Part shown: piece by piece, positions 8,865-17,697 of the stretch
Layout: each line of letters begins with the position of its first letter
How positions within the stretch are numbered: position 1 is the first letter of the stretch
NCBI GenBank assembly: GCA_937892095.1
Contig: CALAVC010000151.1
Span: forward strand, 1 to 64,000
Reading direction: 5' to 3'
DNA from: an uncultured Bacteroidales bacterium
GTDB taxonomy: Bacteria > Bacteroidota > Bacteroidia > Bacteroidales > Marinilabiliaceae
DNA: 64,000 nt
Position numbers and translations under genes: made by a program
The notes under the pieces: model-generated
Seen by the model: only the letters and a program-made list of their open reading frames with translations
What the model was told of the DNA's origin: nothing
Databases searched by the model: none

Positions 8865-9514
8865 CTGAGGTTGTCTATTTGGCGTATGGTACCGTCGACG
8901 TGTATTATGCTGTTTGCCATATCTACGATGTTTTCCGTGTCGTGCGACACAATCACAATTGCCATCCGACTTGTCAGTTGTGGCAATAGTCTGTAAAGTG
9001 TCGTCTCCGAATTGCGGTCCATGTATGTTACTGGCTCGTCGAGCACCAGAAGCTCTGGGTTCATCATTAGTGCACGACACAATATCACTCTCTGTCTTTG
9101 TCCGCCCGATAGCTGACCTATGCGCTGGTCGGCCACGGCTCCCAGTCGGGCAAACTCAATTAGTTCATCAATCTTTTCGTTTCGTTTTTTCTGACTTCCA
9201 AAGCGTTCGAAGAGTCCACCTGCCATATAGCCCATGCCTATCACCTCGCGTACGTTTATGGGGAAGTCAAGGTCAATGGTCAGCACTTGTGGCATGTAGC
9301 CAATGCGTAGCCCCTCTCGGCGTTCAATGTGTCCGTGTGTCGGGCGAAGCTGACCAAGCAGCGTACGCACTATTGTCGTTTTGCCACCACCATTAGGACC
9401 TACAAGCGCCACGAATCTGTTCTCGGCTATGCTCATCGTTATGCCCGACACTATGTTGCGCCCTTCGTAGCCTGCGCTGACGTCGGTCAGCTCTATGAGG
9501 TTGTTGCTTTGCAT
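8861..9514 (-). CDS. znuC: Zinc/manganese-type ABC transporter ATPase
   Basis: A 217-residue cytoplasmic ATPase that powers the ZnuB-type permease. It has Walker A (GPNGGGKTTI), the Q-loop region, the ABC signature LSGGQRQRV, Walker B (LLVLDEPV) and the switch His in VSHD. Proteins of this group are usually 220-250 residues, so it is complete. It starts 5 bases after the binding-protein gene and overlaps the permease gene by four bases, so the three are translated together. Confidence 0.9.
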   Translation of the reverse strand: MQSNNLIELTDVSAGYEGRNIVSGITMSIAENRFVALVGPNGGGKTTIVRTLLGQLRPTHGHIERREGLRIGYMPQVLTIDLDFPINVREVIGMGYMAGGLFERFGSQKKRNEKIDELIEFARLGAVADQRIGQLSGGQRQRVILCRALMMNPELLVLDEPVTYMDRNSETTLYRLLPQLTSRMAIVIVSHDTENIVDMANSIIHVDGTIRQIDNLR

Positions 9515-9519
9515 TGGCT

Positions 9520-10347
9520 CTACAAATACAAGCGTTCGAAGGTGCTAATTATTGTGTCCATACAGCTTGTCCATTCTGTCCCTTCGGGGTCTATGCCGAC
9601 AACTTCTGCTCCAATCTCGCGAGCAAGTGTCTCTACGCGACTCTCGTCGTAGCCTGCCTGCACAAACACCACGCGCGCGCCCCGACTGCGTGCCTCGTCG
9701 GTAATCTGTTTCTGATGTCCCGACGATGGCAAGTTGCCCTCGTGCTCTATGGCTATCTGTGTCATGCACATCTCGCTTGCCAATGCCGACAGTGCTGGGT
9801 GATATATGCAAAAAGCTATGTCTGGTCGCTTTTCGGCTATTGCGTTCAGCTTCGTTTGACGTAGGCGAATGTCGGCCCTTAAGCTTTCGGTAGCACTGTC
9901 TATGTATGCCGCCTTTTCAGAGAAAATGTTTTTTAGTAAGGCGCTAAGGCTATCGGTTAGCAACAAGGCTTCGCGTGGCGAAGTCCAGTAGTGTGGGTCG
10001 GTCGTTTGACTTAGCGAGTTCATGTCGTACCACGCCATGTTTGGTGCCACGCTCTGTAGCCGATTGCGCCACGTAGTCTCGAAGTCCAATGTCCCGAAAC
10101 TGATGTATGCCACCGACTGGTGCATGTCCATCATCTGACCCGGTGTGGGGGCATAGCTGTCGTGGTCGGCTCCTTGTGGGATAAGTACGTTCAAGCATAC
10201 GTCTGATGGCACCATCCGACCTACAAAATACGACATAATTGGCAACGTCATACTTATGCACTTGGCTTCGCCTCTTGCCACAGTTTGCCTTTGGCACGAA
10301 GTGCAAGCCATGCACAACACCAAAATTGTTAATATAACTTTGTTCAT
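9520..10347 (-). CDS. znuA: Zinc-type ABC substrate-binding lipoprotein
   Basis: A 275-residue periplasmic metal-binding lipoprotein of the ZnuA/TroA family. The lipobox Cys is in MACTSC. Likely metal ligands are His in QGADHDSY, His in DPHYWTSP, His in CIYHPAL and the acidic residue in VVGIDPEG, the usual three-His-plus-Asp pattern of this family. The His-rich loop seen in many Zn-specific proteins is absent. It is the second gene of the operon, 6 bases after the LytTR gene and 5 before the ATPase. The choice of Zn over Mn is inferred. Confidence 0.88.
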   Translation of the reverse strand: MNKVILTILVLCMACTSCQRQTVARGEAKCISMTLPIMSYFVGRMVPSDVCLNVLIPQGADHDSYAPTPGQMMDMHQSVAYISFGTLDFETTWRNRLQSVAPNMAWYDMNSLSQTTDPHYWTSPREALLLTDSLSALLKNIFSEKAAYIDSATESLRADIRLRQTKLNAIAEKRPDIAFCIYHPALSALASEMCMTQIAIEHEGNLPSSGHQKQITDEARSRGARVVFVQAGYDESRVETLAREIGAEVVGIDPEGTEWTSCMDTIISTFERLYL

Positions 10348-10353
10348 TGCTCC

Positions 10354-11232
10354 TTAGCCCAGAAGTTCGTAGGCGTTCGATATGTATTTTTTCGACACGG
10401 GTATGGTCGGACGCTCCACTCCCGGCAGGTCAAGACGTACAACGTAGCCATCGCCACTCTTCTCGAGCACCTTAATGTGAAGTTTATTTACCATGTAGCT
10501 CTTGTGGCATCGCACGATGTCTTCCGATTTAATTTCCTCTTGAAGTTTCTTGAACGTGCGTCGAATGGTATACGTGCCAAGTTTCTGACCGTCTAAGTAG
10601 TATATTGTTACGTAGTTGTCGGCTCCCTTTATGTAGGCAATGTCGGCACTTCGCACGCTAAAACACACGTCGCCTCGTCCGTCGAAAAACTTCACTTTCT
10701 CGCCCATGTCGACCGACAGGTCGGCAAGCGAACCAACGTTCTTGTTTGTCCTGTATTGCTCAATGGCACGCAGTCGGCGGTCTTTATCGCGCCACGAAAA
10801 GTAGAGCCAAATCACGCTATATGGTAGTAAAAGTATAAGGGTTGTGTTGCCAATTGAAGCACGCAAGAGCTGACCGACCGAACGCTTATCTGCAAACCAC
10901 AATATTTCAAGGATGGTAAAAGCAACCGATATGCAAGTTATTTCTGCCGCAATCCACGCCAAATATTTCCAAAGTTCTATTGTCCGTCCTTGCTTTTTGC
11001 AATGATTGTATAGCAATAATCGCGAAGCCGACACGACCAGCATGCCTATGAGGGTTAGCAACAATGAAAGCAAAAAATATTTCGTGTCGCTCATGTCGCT
11101 GAGCCAATGTCGCGAATTGTATGGCTCAAAAATATTTATAAAGACGAGCGAGAAAAGTGCAGTTAGCAAGACAAGTCGCGTCAGGTTGTCGCGTGTGACA
11201 TGGTAACGTGGTATATTCTTGCTAAAATCCAT
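10354..11232 (-). CDS. Membrane-bound LytTR-type DNA-binding regulator
   Basis: A 292-residue transcription factor anchored in the inner membrane. Residues about 20-150 hold four hydrophobic segments; residues about 180-290 form a LytTR DNA-binding domain, with DIAYIKGADNYVTIYYLDG, RRTFKKLQEE and VRCHKSYMVN as typical elements. There is no receiver domain, so the signal may be sensed in the membrane. It is the first gene of the znu operon and is preceded by its own promoter element (11249-11256), divergent from an MFS gene. Its place at the head of a metal-uptake operon suggests it controls that operon, but this is inference. Confidence 0.87.
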   Translation of the reverse strand: MDFSKNIPRYHVTRDNLTRLVLLTALFSLVFINIFEPYNSRHWLSDMSDTKYFLLSLLLTLIGMLVVSASRLLLYNHCKKQGRTIELWKYLAWIAAEITCISVAFTILEILWFADKRSVGQLLRASIGNTTLILLLPYSVIWLYFSWRDKDRRLRAIEQYRTNKNVGSLADLSVDMGEKVKFFDGRGDVCFSVRSADIAYIKGADNYVTIYYLDGQKLGTYTIRRTFKKLQEEIKSEDIVRCHKSYMVNKLHIKVLEKSGDGYVVRLDLPGVERPTIPVSKKYISNAYELLG

Positions 11233-11248
11233 TCGTCTGCGATTTTTG

Positions 11249-11256
11249 CAAATTTA
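11249..11256 (-). promoter_or_regulatory. -7 promoter element for the lytTR-znu operon
   Basis: On the minus strand TAAATTTG fits the TAnnTTTG consensus. Its last base is 17 bases upstream of the ATG at 11232, giving a leader of roughly 10 bases. Confidence 0.5.
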
Positions 11257-11310
11257 AGAAAAAATAGCACCATTTTATTTTTCTCATTGCCTATTCTGTC
11301 GCATGCGGTG

Positions 11311-11318
11311 TAACTTTG
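11311..11318 (+). promoter_or_regulatory. -7 promoter element for the MFS gene
   Basis: TAACTTTG matches TAnnTTTG, with a TTG about 22 bases upstream as a possible -33 element. Transcription would begin near 11325, which rules out a start at 11320 and supports the ATG at 11365. Confidence 0.5.
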
Positions 11319-11364
11319 CTTGTGCAACATGCACACTTTTCGTCAACTCGTCAATAACAATCCG

Positions 11365-12561
11365 ATGGACAACTCTTCTGCCCTGCAAACCAAAGAACCT
11401 TTGTGGACTGCCGACTTCATAAAGCTCAACGTCTCGAACTTTATGAATTTCTTTGCTTTCTATCTGCTTATGCCCCTTCTGCCAATCTATTTGCACGAGA
11501 CCTACGGCATTGGCAAACACGAGATAGGTGCTGTACTTTCGGGCTACACTCTTATGGCTCTCGCCATCCGTCCCTTTGCTGGCTACATTGTCGACAGCTT
11601 CGACCGTAAGCGTGTCCTTATTATGTTCTACGGAGCTTTTTTCCTACTCTTTTCGGGCTATCTTATCGCTGGCTCATTGGCTCTTTTTGCCGTGGTGCGC
11701 ACTCTGCATGGTCTGCCCTTTGGGGCCACCACTGTGGCCAACAGCACTGCGGCTATCGATGCTCTTCGTCCTGTCCGACGTGCCGAGGGCATTGGCTACT
11801 ACGGGCTGAGCAACAACCTCGCCATGGCCACAGCTCCCACTGTGGCTCTCTACGTCTATTCGCTCTACCATTCCTTTACGCTGCTCTTTTCTTGTGCTCT
11901 CGCCATTGCGGGCGTCGGTCTGTTTTTTGCCAGCAGCATTCACCCGTCAGAACGCCAGCCTGCAAGCGACCGCCACGTATCGCTCGACCGATTTTTCCTC
12001 CTCCCAGCTTGGCGCGAAGCTATGGTCATGGCTGCCCTTTCTTTTTCGTTTGGTGTCATAAGTACCTACATTGCCATCTACACACATCAAGTCCTGTCCG
12101 ACAGCGTTTCGTCTGGCACGTTTTTCCTTTTGGCTGCCCTTGGTCTGATGGTGTCGCGCCTCACTGGTGGACGTAGTTTGGGGCGTGGACGCGCCCTGCA
12201 AAACGCTCAGTGGGGCATGTCTTTTTCGCTCATTGGCTATGTGCTTTTTGCCGTTTCTCAATCCGAAGTCGCATACTACCTTTCGGGTGTAATAATAGGG
12301 CTTGGCAACGGACACATGTTCCCTGCCATGCAGACCATTTTTATCAATCTTGCTCCGCACAACCGACGCGGAACAGCCAATGCCACCCAGCTGACTGCTT
12401 GGGACACAGGCATAGGGCTCGGCATTGTCGTTGGCGGTGCAGTATCCGAACTCTATGGCTACAGCGCAGCCTTTGTTTGTGGTGCACTCGTCAATGCATT
12501 GGGTGTCGTTGCCTTTTGGGTCTGGTGTCGTAGCCACTATACACTCAACAGATTGCGTTAA
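11365..12561 (+). CDS. MFS transporter
   Basis: A 398-residue inner-membrane protein with about twelve hydrophobic segments. The loop after the second segment carries an MFS-type signature (GYIVDSFDRKRVLI), and a similar loop recurs midway (SRLTGGRSLGRGRA). This resembles the arabinose-efflux/drug-proton antiporter branch. The open frame begins upstream at a TTG, but the promoter at 11311 and the fit of the N-terminus (MDNSSALQTKEPLWT) favour the ATG at 11365. It is a single-gene unit, divergent from the lytTR gene and ended by a terminator at 12585. The substrate is unknown. Confidence 0.85.
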   Translation: MDNSSALQTKEPLWTADFIKLNVSNFMNFFAFYLLMPLLPIYLHETYGIGKHEIGAVLSGYTLMALAIRPFAGYIVDSFDRKRVLIMFYGAFFLLFSGYLIAGSLALFAVVRTLHGLPFGATTVANSTAAIDALRPVRRAEGIGYYGLSNNLAMATAPTVALYVYSLYHSFTLLFSCALAIAGVGLFFASSIHPSERQPASDRHVSLDRFFLLPAWREAMVMAALSFSFGVISTYIAIYTHQVLSDSVSSGTFFLLAALGLMVSRLTGGRSLGRGRALQNAQWGMSFSLIGYVLFAVSQSEVAYYLSGVIIGLGNGHMFPAMQTIFINLAPHNRRGTANATQLTAWDTGIGLGIVVGGAVSELYGYSAAFVCGALVNALGVVAFWVWCRSHYTLNRLR

Positions 12562-12584
12562 CCTTTTCCGCACATAACAGAAAA

Positions 12585-12628
12585 ATAAGACCTCTGCCCG
12601 TCTTCGAGCAGAGGTCTTATTCTGTTTT
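12585..12628. terminator. Bidirectional terminator between MFS and lipoprotein genes
   Basis: A perfect 13-base inverted repeat ATAAGACCTCTGC / GCAGAGGTCTTAT (12585-12597 and 12608-12620), flanked by A-rich sequence on the left and TCTGTTTTTTT on the right. It sits between two convergent genes and can end both. Confidence 0.85.
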
Positions 12629-12651
12629 TTTGTAGAGTTTGTCTTGCACCC

Positions 12652-13464
12652 TTATGGCTCTACGATGTAGCTACGCACTTCGCCAATGTGGGCTTTTATG
12701 CCAGCAATCTGACTCTCAGAGATACTGTTTTGCTCCACGCTTGCGTAGGTGTCGGCCAATGGGGTCAGGCACTCGCGTATGTCTTTCACGGCTTCATTGT
12801 CGGGGTAGTCTGCCATGAGTTTCATTAGCTTTTCGAGTGGCTCTTTTTGGCTCATGACAATCTTCACCATCTCTTTATTGTCGAATGTGTCATCCGAGAT
12901 GTGTGTGGCAATGTTCAGTCCCTCTATCCAACTACCTGCAACTATAAGTATCGACACTGGTCCGCGTCCGTTGCGATTCAGGTAGTCGTAGGAGTCGTAG
13001 AACGAATTGGTTATCAATTCGGTCATGCCGTCCTTATTGTTTTCTGTGTTTTCCATTTTGCTCGGGAGCTCTGGGTCGACAGCTTGCGTCATGTCGAGTG
13101 CACTCACGAGAGCGCGTATGGTCTGCGTATACTCTCGTACTTGCGCTTGCTGATTGTAGGTCGAGGCATAGCATAGGTCGGCACTATATATGCCCATATT
13201 CAGCGCACGCTTGGCTTCCGTAAGATATTTTTCGACGTTTTCTTGTGGGTTGCAGAGGTCGAGTATGTAGGCTGCGTCTATTCGGTTGAGCATTTCTGTT
13301 ACCTCAAAAGCCGTTGGCAGTGGGTAGACAAATTCGCGTACGTTTTGCTCCACGTTGGCTTTGCTCATCACGTTTTGGTCGCTCTGGCTACCACGCACAG
13401 TGCATGCACTAAGTATGGTTGCAGCGCATGCTCCTGCTATCAGTTTGTTAGTTGTGTTTCGCAT
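12652..13464 (-). CDS. Lipoprotein of unknown function
   Basis: A 270-residue predicted lipoprotein with lipobox TILSAC. The rest is rich in helix-forming segments and has no motif I recognise. The start at 13464 was chosen because it gives the signal peptide and follows an exact promoter element at 13501-13508 by a leader of about 30 bases; the frame is open upstream. It is separated from the next minus-strand operon (which ends at 13548) by its own promoter, so it is probably transcribed alone. It resembles short helical lipoproteins often left unnamed in Bacteroidales. Confidence 0.7.
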   Translation of the reverse strand: MRNTTNKLIAGACAATILSACTVRGSQSDQNVMSKANVEQNVREFVYPLPTAFEVTEMLNRIDAAYILDLCNPQENVEKYLTEAKRALNMGIYSADLCYASTYNQQAQVREYTQTIRALVSALDMTQAVDPELPSKMENTENNKDGMTELITNSFYDSYDYLNRNGRGPVSILIVAGSWIEGLNIATHISDDTFDNKEMVKIVMSQKEPLEKLMKLMADYPDNEAVKDIRECLTPLADTYASVEQNSISESQIAGIKAHIGEVRSYIVEP

Positions 13465-13500
13465 AGTTTGGCAAATGCAGGTTTTTAAAATGATTTGTGG

Positions 13501-13508
13501 CAAAAGTA
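13501..13508 (-). promoter_or_regulatory. -7 promoter element for the lipoprotein gene
   Basis: TACTTTTG on the minus strand fits TAnnTTTG; the start codon lies 36 bases downstream. Confidence 0.5.
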
Positions 13509-13547
13509 CAATTTTTTGCATAATATGTTTGTCGTGTCCGAGCCTAA

Positions 13548-14690
13548 TTAGTGTGGCAAAGCTGGGTTGGCATATATGCCCACCAATATGTCGGCAAGCT
13601 CATCGCAATCTCTCCCGCCTGCCATCGTTTTCAGCTGCTCTATTTTTTCTCCGATGTGTTTGGCAATGTCAGTCGAGTCTATGCGGTCGCCACACTTCAT
13701 CTGCAAAGCCGTCTTGTTCGATGTCCACAACTTATATCCGCTCCGTATACGTTGGTCTATTATGCTTGCCACAGCTTCGTCAAATTCTTTGTCGGTCAGG
13801 TCAGCAAGTGATGCCAAGTCGTTGTCGTCTATGGGGCGACATAGTTCAATGTGCACAAAGCCTTTGGGCTGTGTTATGCCGCTAACTATTTGACTGACGT
13901 CGGTGCGAGGTGCTGTGGGGCGACCGTGTCGCTTGTCGTAGGTCTCAATGGCTTTCTCAATGTCGCATGTTTCCCATTCATACGACACCGACACCGGCAC
14001 AATCGTCAGCTCCGAAATGGCTCTTTGTCTATCCATACGGCTTCGAGGCGCCGACATCCGAAGCATTTTTATTATGCCACGGTCGGTTCGATCAACTCCG
14101 TCCTTGGTGCGCCCACCACGTTGTGCCATCCACACGCTCTCGTTGTTCTGACAAACGCACCAGCGGATATATTGGCTCATAAGCTCCGTCTGGGCATACA
14201 TTTCTTTGGGCGAGCTACCCATGCCAGCTCGGTCTGTCTTGAACATTTTGTTCATCAGTCCAATCTCGCGCAATAGCTCGTCTTGCATAAGGTTTATGCC
14301 GAATGTTATCTGTGTGGTGTCGAATCCATGACGCACAAGCTCATATTGCAAAAAACTGCTGTCGAGGACTATGTCCCGATGGTTCGAAATGTAGAGTGCA
14401 GCACGCCCACGGACTATGTTGTGCCATCCGTCGGTCGTCAGCCCATCAGTCGTGCGACGTATTATCTGCCGATTCATTTCCGACATGACGTCTTCTTGCA
14501 GGTCGTGTATGGTGGCTTTGCTAAGCAGTATGTGGCGCACTTCGTCAGCACTTTTGCTCGGATACACAAAACGCATTACAGACTCAAACTGACGTGCCAA
14601 GTGCCACTCCGGATCGCATATTTTTTGCATTGCCATGCGCATCTCGTTGTCGTCGTATGGGCGGATGCCTTCAAAAATCTCTGGCGTCAT
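13548..14690 (-). CDS. Glycerophosphate-type acyltransferase
   Basis: A 380-residue acyltransferase of the PlsB/PlsC superfamily. The motif NHRDIVLDSSFL provides the catalytic His and a downstream Asp, although the spacing to the second Asp is one residue longer than the classic HX4D. The block AQRGGRTKDG matches the phosphate-binding region of glycerol-phosphate acyltransferases. It would transfer a fatty or polyene acyl group to an alcohol. The ATG at 14690 overlaps the stop of the oxidoreductase gene by four bases, which fixes the start. It is the last gene of the polyene-like operon, so it may attach the finished acyl chain to its anchor; a general lipid role is also possible. Confidence 0.8.
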   Translation of the reverse strand: MTPEIFEGIRPYDDNEMRMAMQKICDPEWHLARQFESVMRFVYPSKSADEVRHILLSKATIHDLQEDVMSEMNRQIIRRTTDGLTTDGWHNIVRGRAALYISNHRDIVLDSSFLQYELVRHGFDTTQITFGINLMQDELLREIGLMNKMFKTDRAGMGSSPKEMYAQTELMSQYIRWCVCQNNESVWMAQRGGRTKDGVDRTDRGIIKMLRMSAPRSRMDRQRAISELTIVPVSVSYEWETCDIEKAIETYDKRHGRPTAPRTDVSQIVSGITQPKGFVHIELCRPIDDNDLASLADLTDKEFDEAVASIIDQRIRSGYKLWTSNKTALQMKCGDRIDSTDIAKHIGEKIEQLKTMAGGRDCDELADILVGIYANPALPH

Positions 14691-16186
14691 AGTTGTCGTA
14701 TTTTTCTGCGAATGGTGTTTGCTCCCACAATTGCTTCGGCCGTTTCGATGGCCGTCAGTACGCAGCCACATAGCCCATGCAAATTGATGTTCTGACCCGT
14801 CAAGAAAAGGTTGTCTATCTTGGTGTGTACGTTCAACATCGTGCTCATAAGGTCGGTCGTGTCGACTGCTCGCCCATAGAGCGAACCAACAGCATTGCCA
14901 TAGTAGTCGCTAATGGTGAGCGGACTTGCCGTTTGCAGGTTTTCTATGGCTGAAGCAAAGCCCTTGTGGACTCGCTCGACCATTTCTATGGCTCGCTCGG
15001 CACACGTCTTTTTCCATTCTGCATAGCCCTGTTGGCGCTTGCCACGTCCATTGGCAGCGAAGCGGCTTACCATGTCGTAGCTCATTGGCGCTGTCAGGAC
15101 GACGCGTCTTGCCCACAACCCTTGATTGTCGTCGGGCAACATGCTCATCATGAGCCCCGTAGGCCACTCTTGTTCGTCTTCGTTGCCAAAGCACCACACT
15201 TTGTCTGCGCTACTGACGAACTGCTCTTGGGTGTCTTCGTAGCGCAAGAAGCCATCGCGTAGGCTTATGAAGATAGTAAACGCAGAGTATGTTTGCTCCA
15301 TGTTCTGCACTCGTTGACAGAAGGCTTTTGTCAGTCCTCCGTGGCTCACCATGCTGACAATGTGTGCCGTGTCGGCAGCACCTACGTAGTAGTCGGCAGT
15401 GAAAGTACGTCCGTCGGTAGTCGAGACGCTTTCGACGTGTTTGTTTTGAGTGTCTATGTGGCACACTTCATGGCTCGTCAAGACTTCTCCGCCCGATTTG
15501 CCAATAACGTCCGACAGGGCTTCGGCCAATCGGACTGTGCCACCCACAAAACGACTACCTCCTTGCAAGTAGAGCGTCATAAGTGTTGCATGTACGTAGG
15601 CTGGTGTCTTACCCCGACGTGCTCCGTAGCGCGGACAAATATATGCAAGCAAACTTCGTAGTCGGTTGTCTGCAATGTATTTTTCTATTAGTTTGTCGGC
15701 TGGTATGGTGGCGTCAGGGTGTGCAAAACTTTGCAAGCCCACACTATCCCGTAGATTGAAAAGGTCCATTTCGGCAGTTATGTCAAGGCATGCCTTGGCA
15801 TAGGCTTGAAGCCCCATCCGCTCCGACGGAAAATATCTTGAGAGGCTATCGACAAAACCTCCTACTCCACATGCAATTTCGTAGCTTTTGCCTTCGTTCA
15901 CGAAGTGTATGCGGTCGGTGGCATTGCTATTGAGGTGCCTTATGTTGAGTTTGTCTGCAATCCCAAGATGTTGGCACACTCGCCATACGCTGCCTTCTGA
16001 GTGTAGTCCGCATGCCACGTGCATGCCCGTGTCGAAAGTCTGACCACGGCGAGTGAAACTCTGCAGTCCGCCACCAATAATGTCGTTCTTCTCTAAGACG
16101 ATGACCCGTAGCCCTTCGCGTGCAAGCAAGGCTCCGCAAAACATGCCGCCAATGCCACCACCTATAACAATTGCTGTGCGTGCCAT
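14687..16186 (-). CDS. Phytoene-desaturase-like FAD oxidoreductase (second copy)
   Basis: A 499-residue flavoprotein of the CrtI/retinol-saturase group. The N-terminal Rossmann motif GGGIGGMFCG and the following IVLEKNDIIGGGLQSF region bind FAD; the C-terminus has the family block LFLTGQNINLHG. Relatives saturate or desaturate conjugated polyenes. I took the ATG at 16186 rather than an upstream TTG. The gene follows a paralogue (16195-17697), and the two share the C-terminal block and the order of domains, which suggests an old duplication. In this operon they could set double bonds or the oxidation state of a polyene chain, but no FabG-type reductase is present, so their exact step is unknown. 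Confidence 0.85.
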   Translation of the reverse strand: MARTAIVIGGGIGGMFCGALLAREGLRVIVLEKNDIIGGGLQSFTRRGQTFDTGMHVACGLHSEGSVWRVCQHLGIADKLNIRHLNSNATDRIHFVNEGKSYEIACGVGGFVDSLSRYFPSERMGLQAYAKACLDITAEMDLFNLRDSVGLQSFAHPDATIPADKLIEKYIADNRLRSLLAYICPRYGARRGKTPAYVHATLMTLYLQGGSRFVGGTVRLAEALSDVIGKSGGEVLTSHEVCHIDTQNKHVESVSTTDGRTFTADYYVGAADTAHIVSMVSHGGLTKAFCQRVQNMEQTYSAFTIFISLRDGFLRYEDTQEQFVSSADKVWCFGNEDEQEWPTGLMMSMLPDDNQGLWARRVVLTAPMSYDMVSRFAANGRGKRQQGYAEWKKTCAERAIEMVERVHKGFASAIENLQTASPLTISDYYGNAVGSLYGRAVDTTDLMSTMLNVHTKIDNLFLTGQNINLHGLCGCVLTAIETAEAIVGANTIRRKIRQL

Positions 16187-16194
16187 GTGTGCGC

Positions 16195-17697
16195 TCAATT
16201 TTTCAGAATCTGACTGCGTAGGTTGTCTATGCCCACAATCTCGCCTGTGGTGAGTAGTGTGCCGACCAATGTGCCTTGCATTCCGTGCGAGTTGATGTTC
16301 TGACCAGCAAGAAAAACGTTCGGTATGCGTGTCTTGTGGCTTATCCGTCCCGCTGCTCCAAGGTCTATGTCGCGCATTATGCCGTAGAGACTACCACCTT
16401 CGGTGCCCGTATAGTCGCGCCATGTGAGGGGCGTCGATGTGTAGTATGTCACTACGTTCTGACTGTCGGTGGGGAATTTCTTTGCCCAGACACTTAGTAG
16501 CTTTTCTGCCTTGCGGTGTTTAAACTCTTCATAATCGGCTCCGCGATGTCCAACAGTGCTGTTCGACCATCGGGCAACTTCGTCGTAGCGCATATAGGCT
16601 ATTATGACTCCTGTCTCGGCATGGGTGTCGACAGAACGGTTGTTGAAGTGCATATACATATAGACGTGTGGCCACGTCGCGTCGCTATGTTCTGCGCTTT
16701 TCCATGGGTCGGTAGAGTAGACGTAGTAGTTGCTGTTGCGATATGCCACCTTGCCAGCGGCAAAATGCAGATAGATGACGAAGCAACTCATCGTTTGGCT
16801 TAGGTCGGCAATGCGCGAGCGATATGCCGGACGAATCAGGCGTGTGTCGGATAGCAGACCAACAAGACGCGAGGGGTGAATGGCTGCCACCACAATGTCT
16901 GCCGCAAATTCTTCGTCGGTGTTGGTGCGTACGCTTGTGGCTTGGCTGTCGTTGCAGACTATTTGTGTGGCTCGCCTGCGTGTCTTTACTTCGCCTCCAT
17001 ATTTTTCAATTGTCCTGACGAGGCTTCGTGCAATCTGGTCACTTCCGCTTGCAATGCGAGAGGCATCGGTGTTGTAGAAGTCGAATATTAGCGCATGCAA
17101 GTTAAAGGGCGTTTTGCCCGGTCGACCATCGTAGAGTGGCAATATCCCAGAAAGTACGCTTTGCAAGGTGTGGTCGGCTGTCAGGCTACGAATGACTCCG
17201 TCGGCTGCTGCAAGCCTATATTGAGTCTCAAGAGCAGAATGCTCTGCCGTACTACGCTCTGCAAGAATGTCTGAAGCACGAGCTATCTCGGAGCAAAGAT
17301 TATAGTAGCGAACGATGTTGTCGCGTTGCGATGGAAAATACTCTGCCATTTGGCTCACAAAGGCTTCGCCTTGTGCATAGGCATAGTCGCCAGAAGTGAG
17401 GCTGACAACGTTGTAGGCGTCTGTTGCGAGTGGCGCAAAGTGTAGGTCGGCAGTGATCTCCAAGTAGTCAAGTATCCGACGCAGTGAACGCCCTTCGCCC
17501 ACTTGCCCAATGAAGTGCATGCCCGTCTCGAACTTGCCCATGCGTCCGTCTGGTGCACGACGCACGAAGCATTGTAGGCAACCTCCAATCTGATTGCTCT
17601 GTTCGAGTAGTGTGGTGGCAAATCCATTTTTTGCAAGTATGGCTGCAGTCGTCAGCCCTCCAAGTCCACCACCAATTATTACAACCCTACGAGTCAT
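16195..17697 (-). CDS. Phytoene-desaturase-like FAD oxidoreductase (first copy)
   Basis: A 500-residue flavoprotein, paralogue of the next gene. It has the FAD motif GGGLGGLTTAAILAKNG, a glycine pair in NQIGGCLQCF, and the C-terminal NVFLAGQNINSHGMQG block. The ATG at 17697 overlaps the stop of the glycosyltransferase gene by four bases and fixes the start; the extra upstream residues of the open frame are Arg-rich and unlike the family. Its product belongs to the same polyene-like pathway and acts in the cytoplasm or at the membrane face. Whether it reduces or desaturates its substrate cannot be told from sequence. Confidence 0.85.
   Translation of the reverse strand: MTRRVVIIGGGLGGLTTAAILAKNGFATTLLEQSNQIGGCLQCFVRRAPDGRMGKFETGMHFIGQVGEGRSLRRILDYLEITADLHFAPLATDAYNVVSLTSGDYAYAQGEAFVSQMAEYFPSQRDNIVRYYNLCSEIARASDILAERSTAEHSALETQYRLAAADGVIRSLTADHTLQSVLSGILPLYDGRPGKTPFNLHALIFDFYNTDASRIASGSDQIARSLVRTIEKYGGEVKTRRRATQIVCNDSQATSVRTNTDEEFAADIVVAAIHPSRLVGLLSDTRLIRPAYRSRIADLSQTMSCFVIYLHFAAGKVAYRNSNYYVYSTDPWKSAEHSDATWPHVYMYMHFNNRSVDTHAETGVIIAYMRYDEVARWSNSTVGHRGADYEEFKHRKAEKLLSVWAKKFPTDSQNVVTYYTSTPLTWRDYTGTEGGSLYGIMRDIDLGAAGRISHKTRIPNVFLAGQNINSHGMQGTLVGTLLTTGEIVGIDNLRSQILKN

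Noticed and set aside
11947..12573. A 208-residue minus-strand frame opposite the MFS gene
   Set aside because: It is antisense to a clear transporter gene, has no motif, and starts inside a terminator region.
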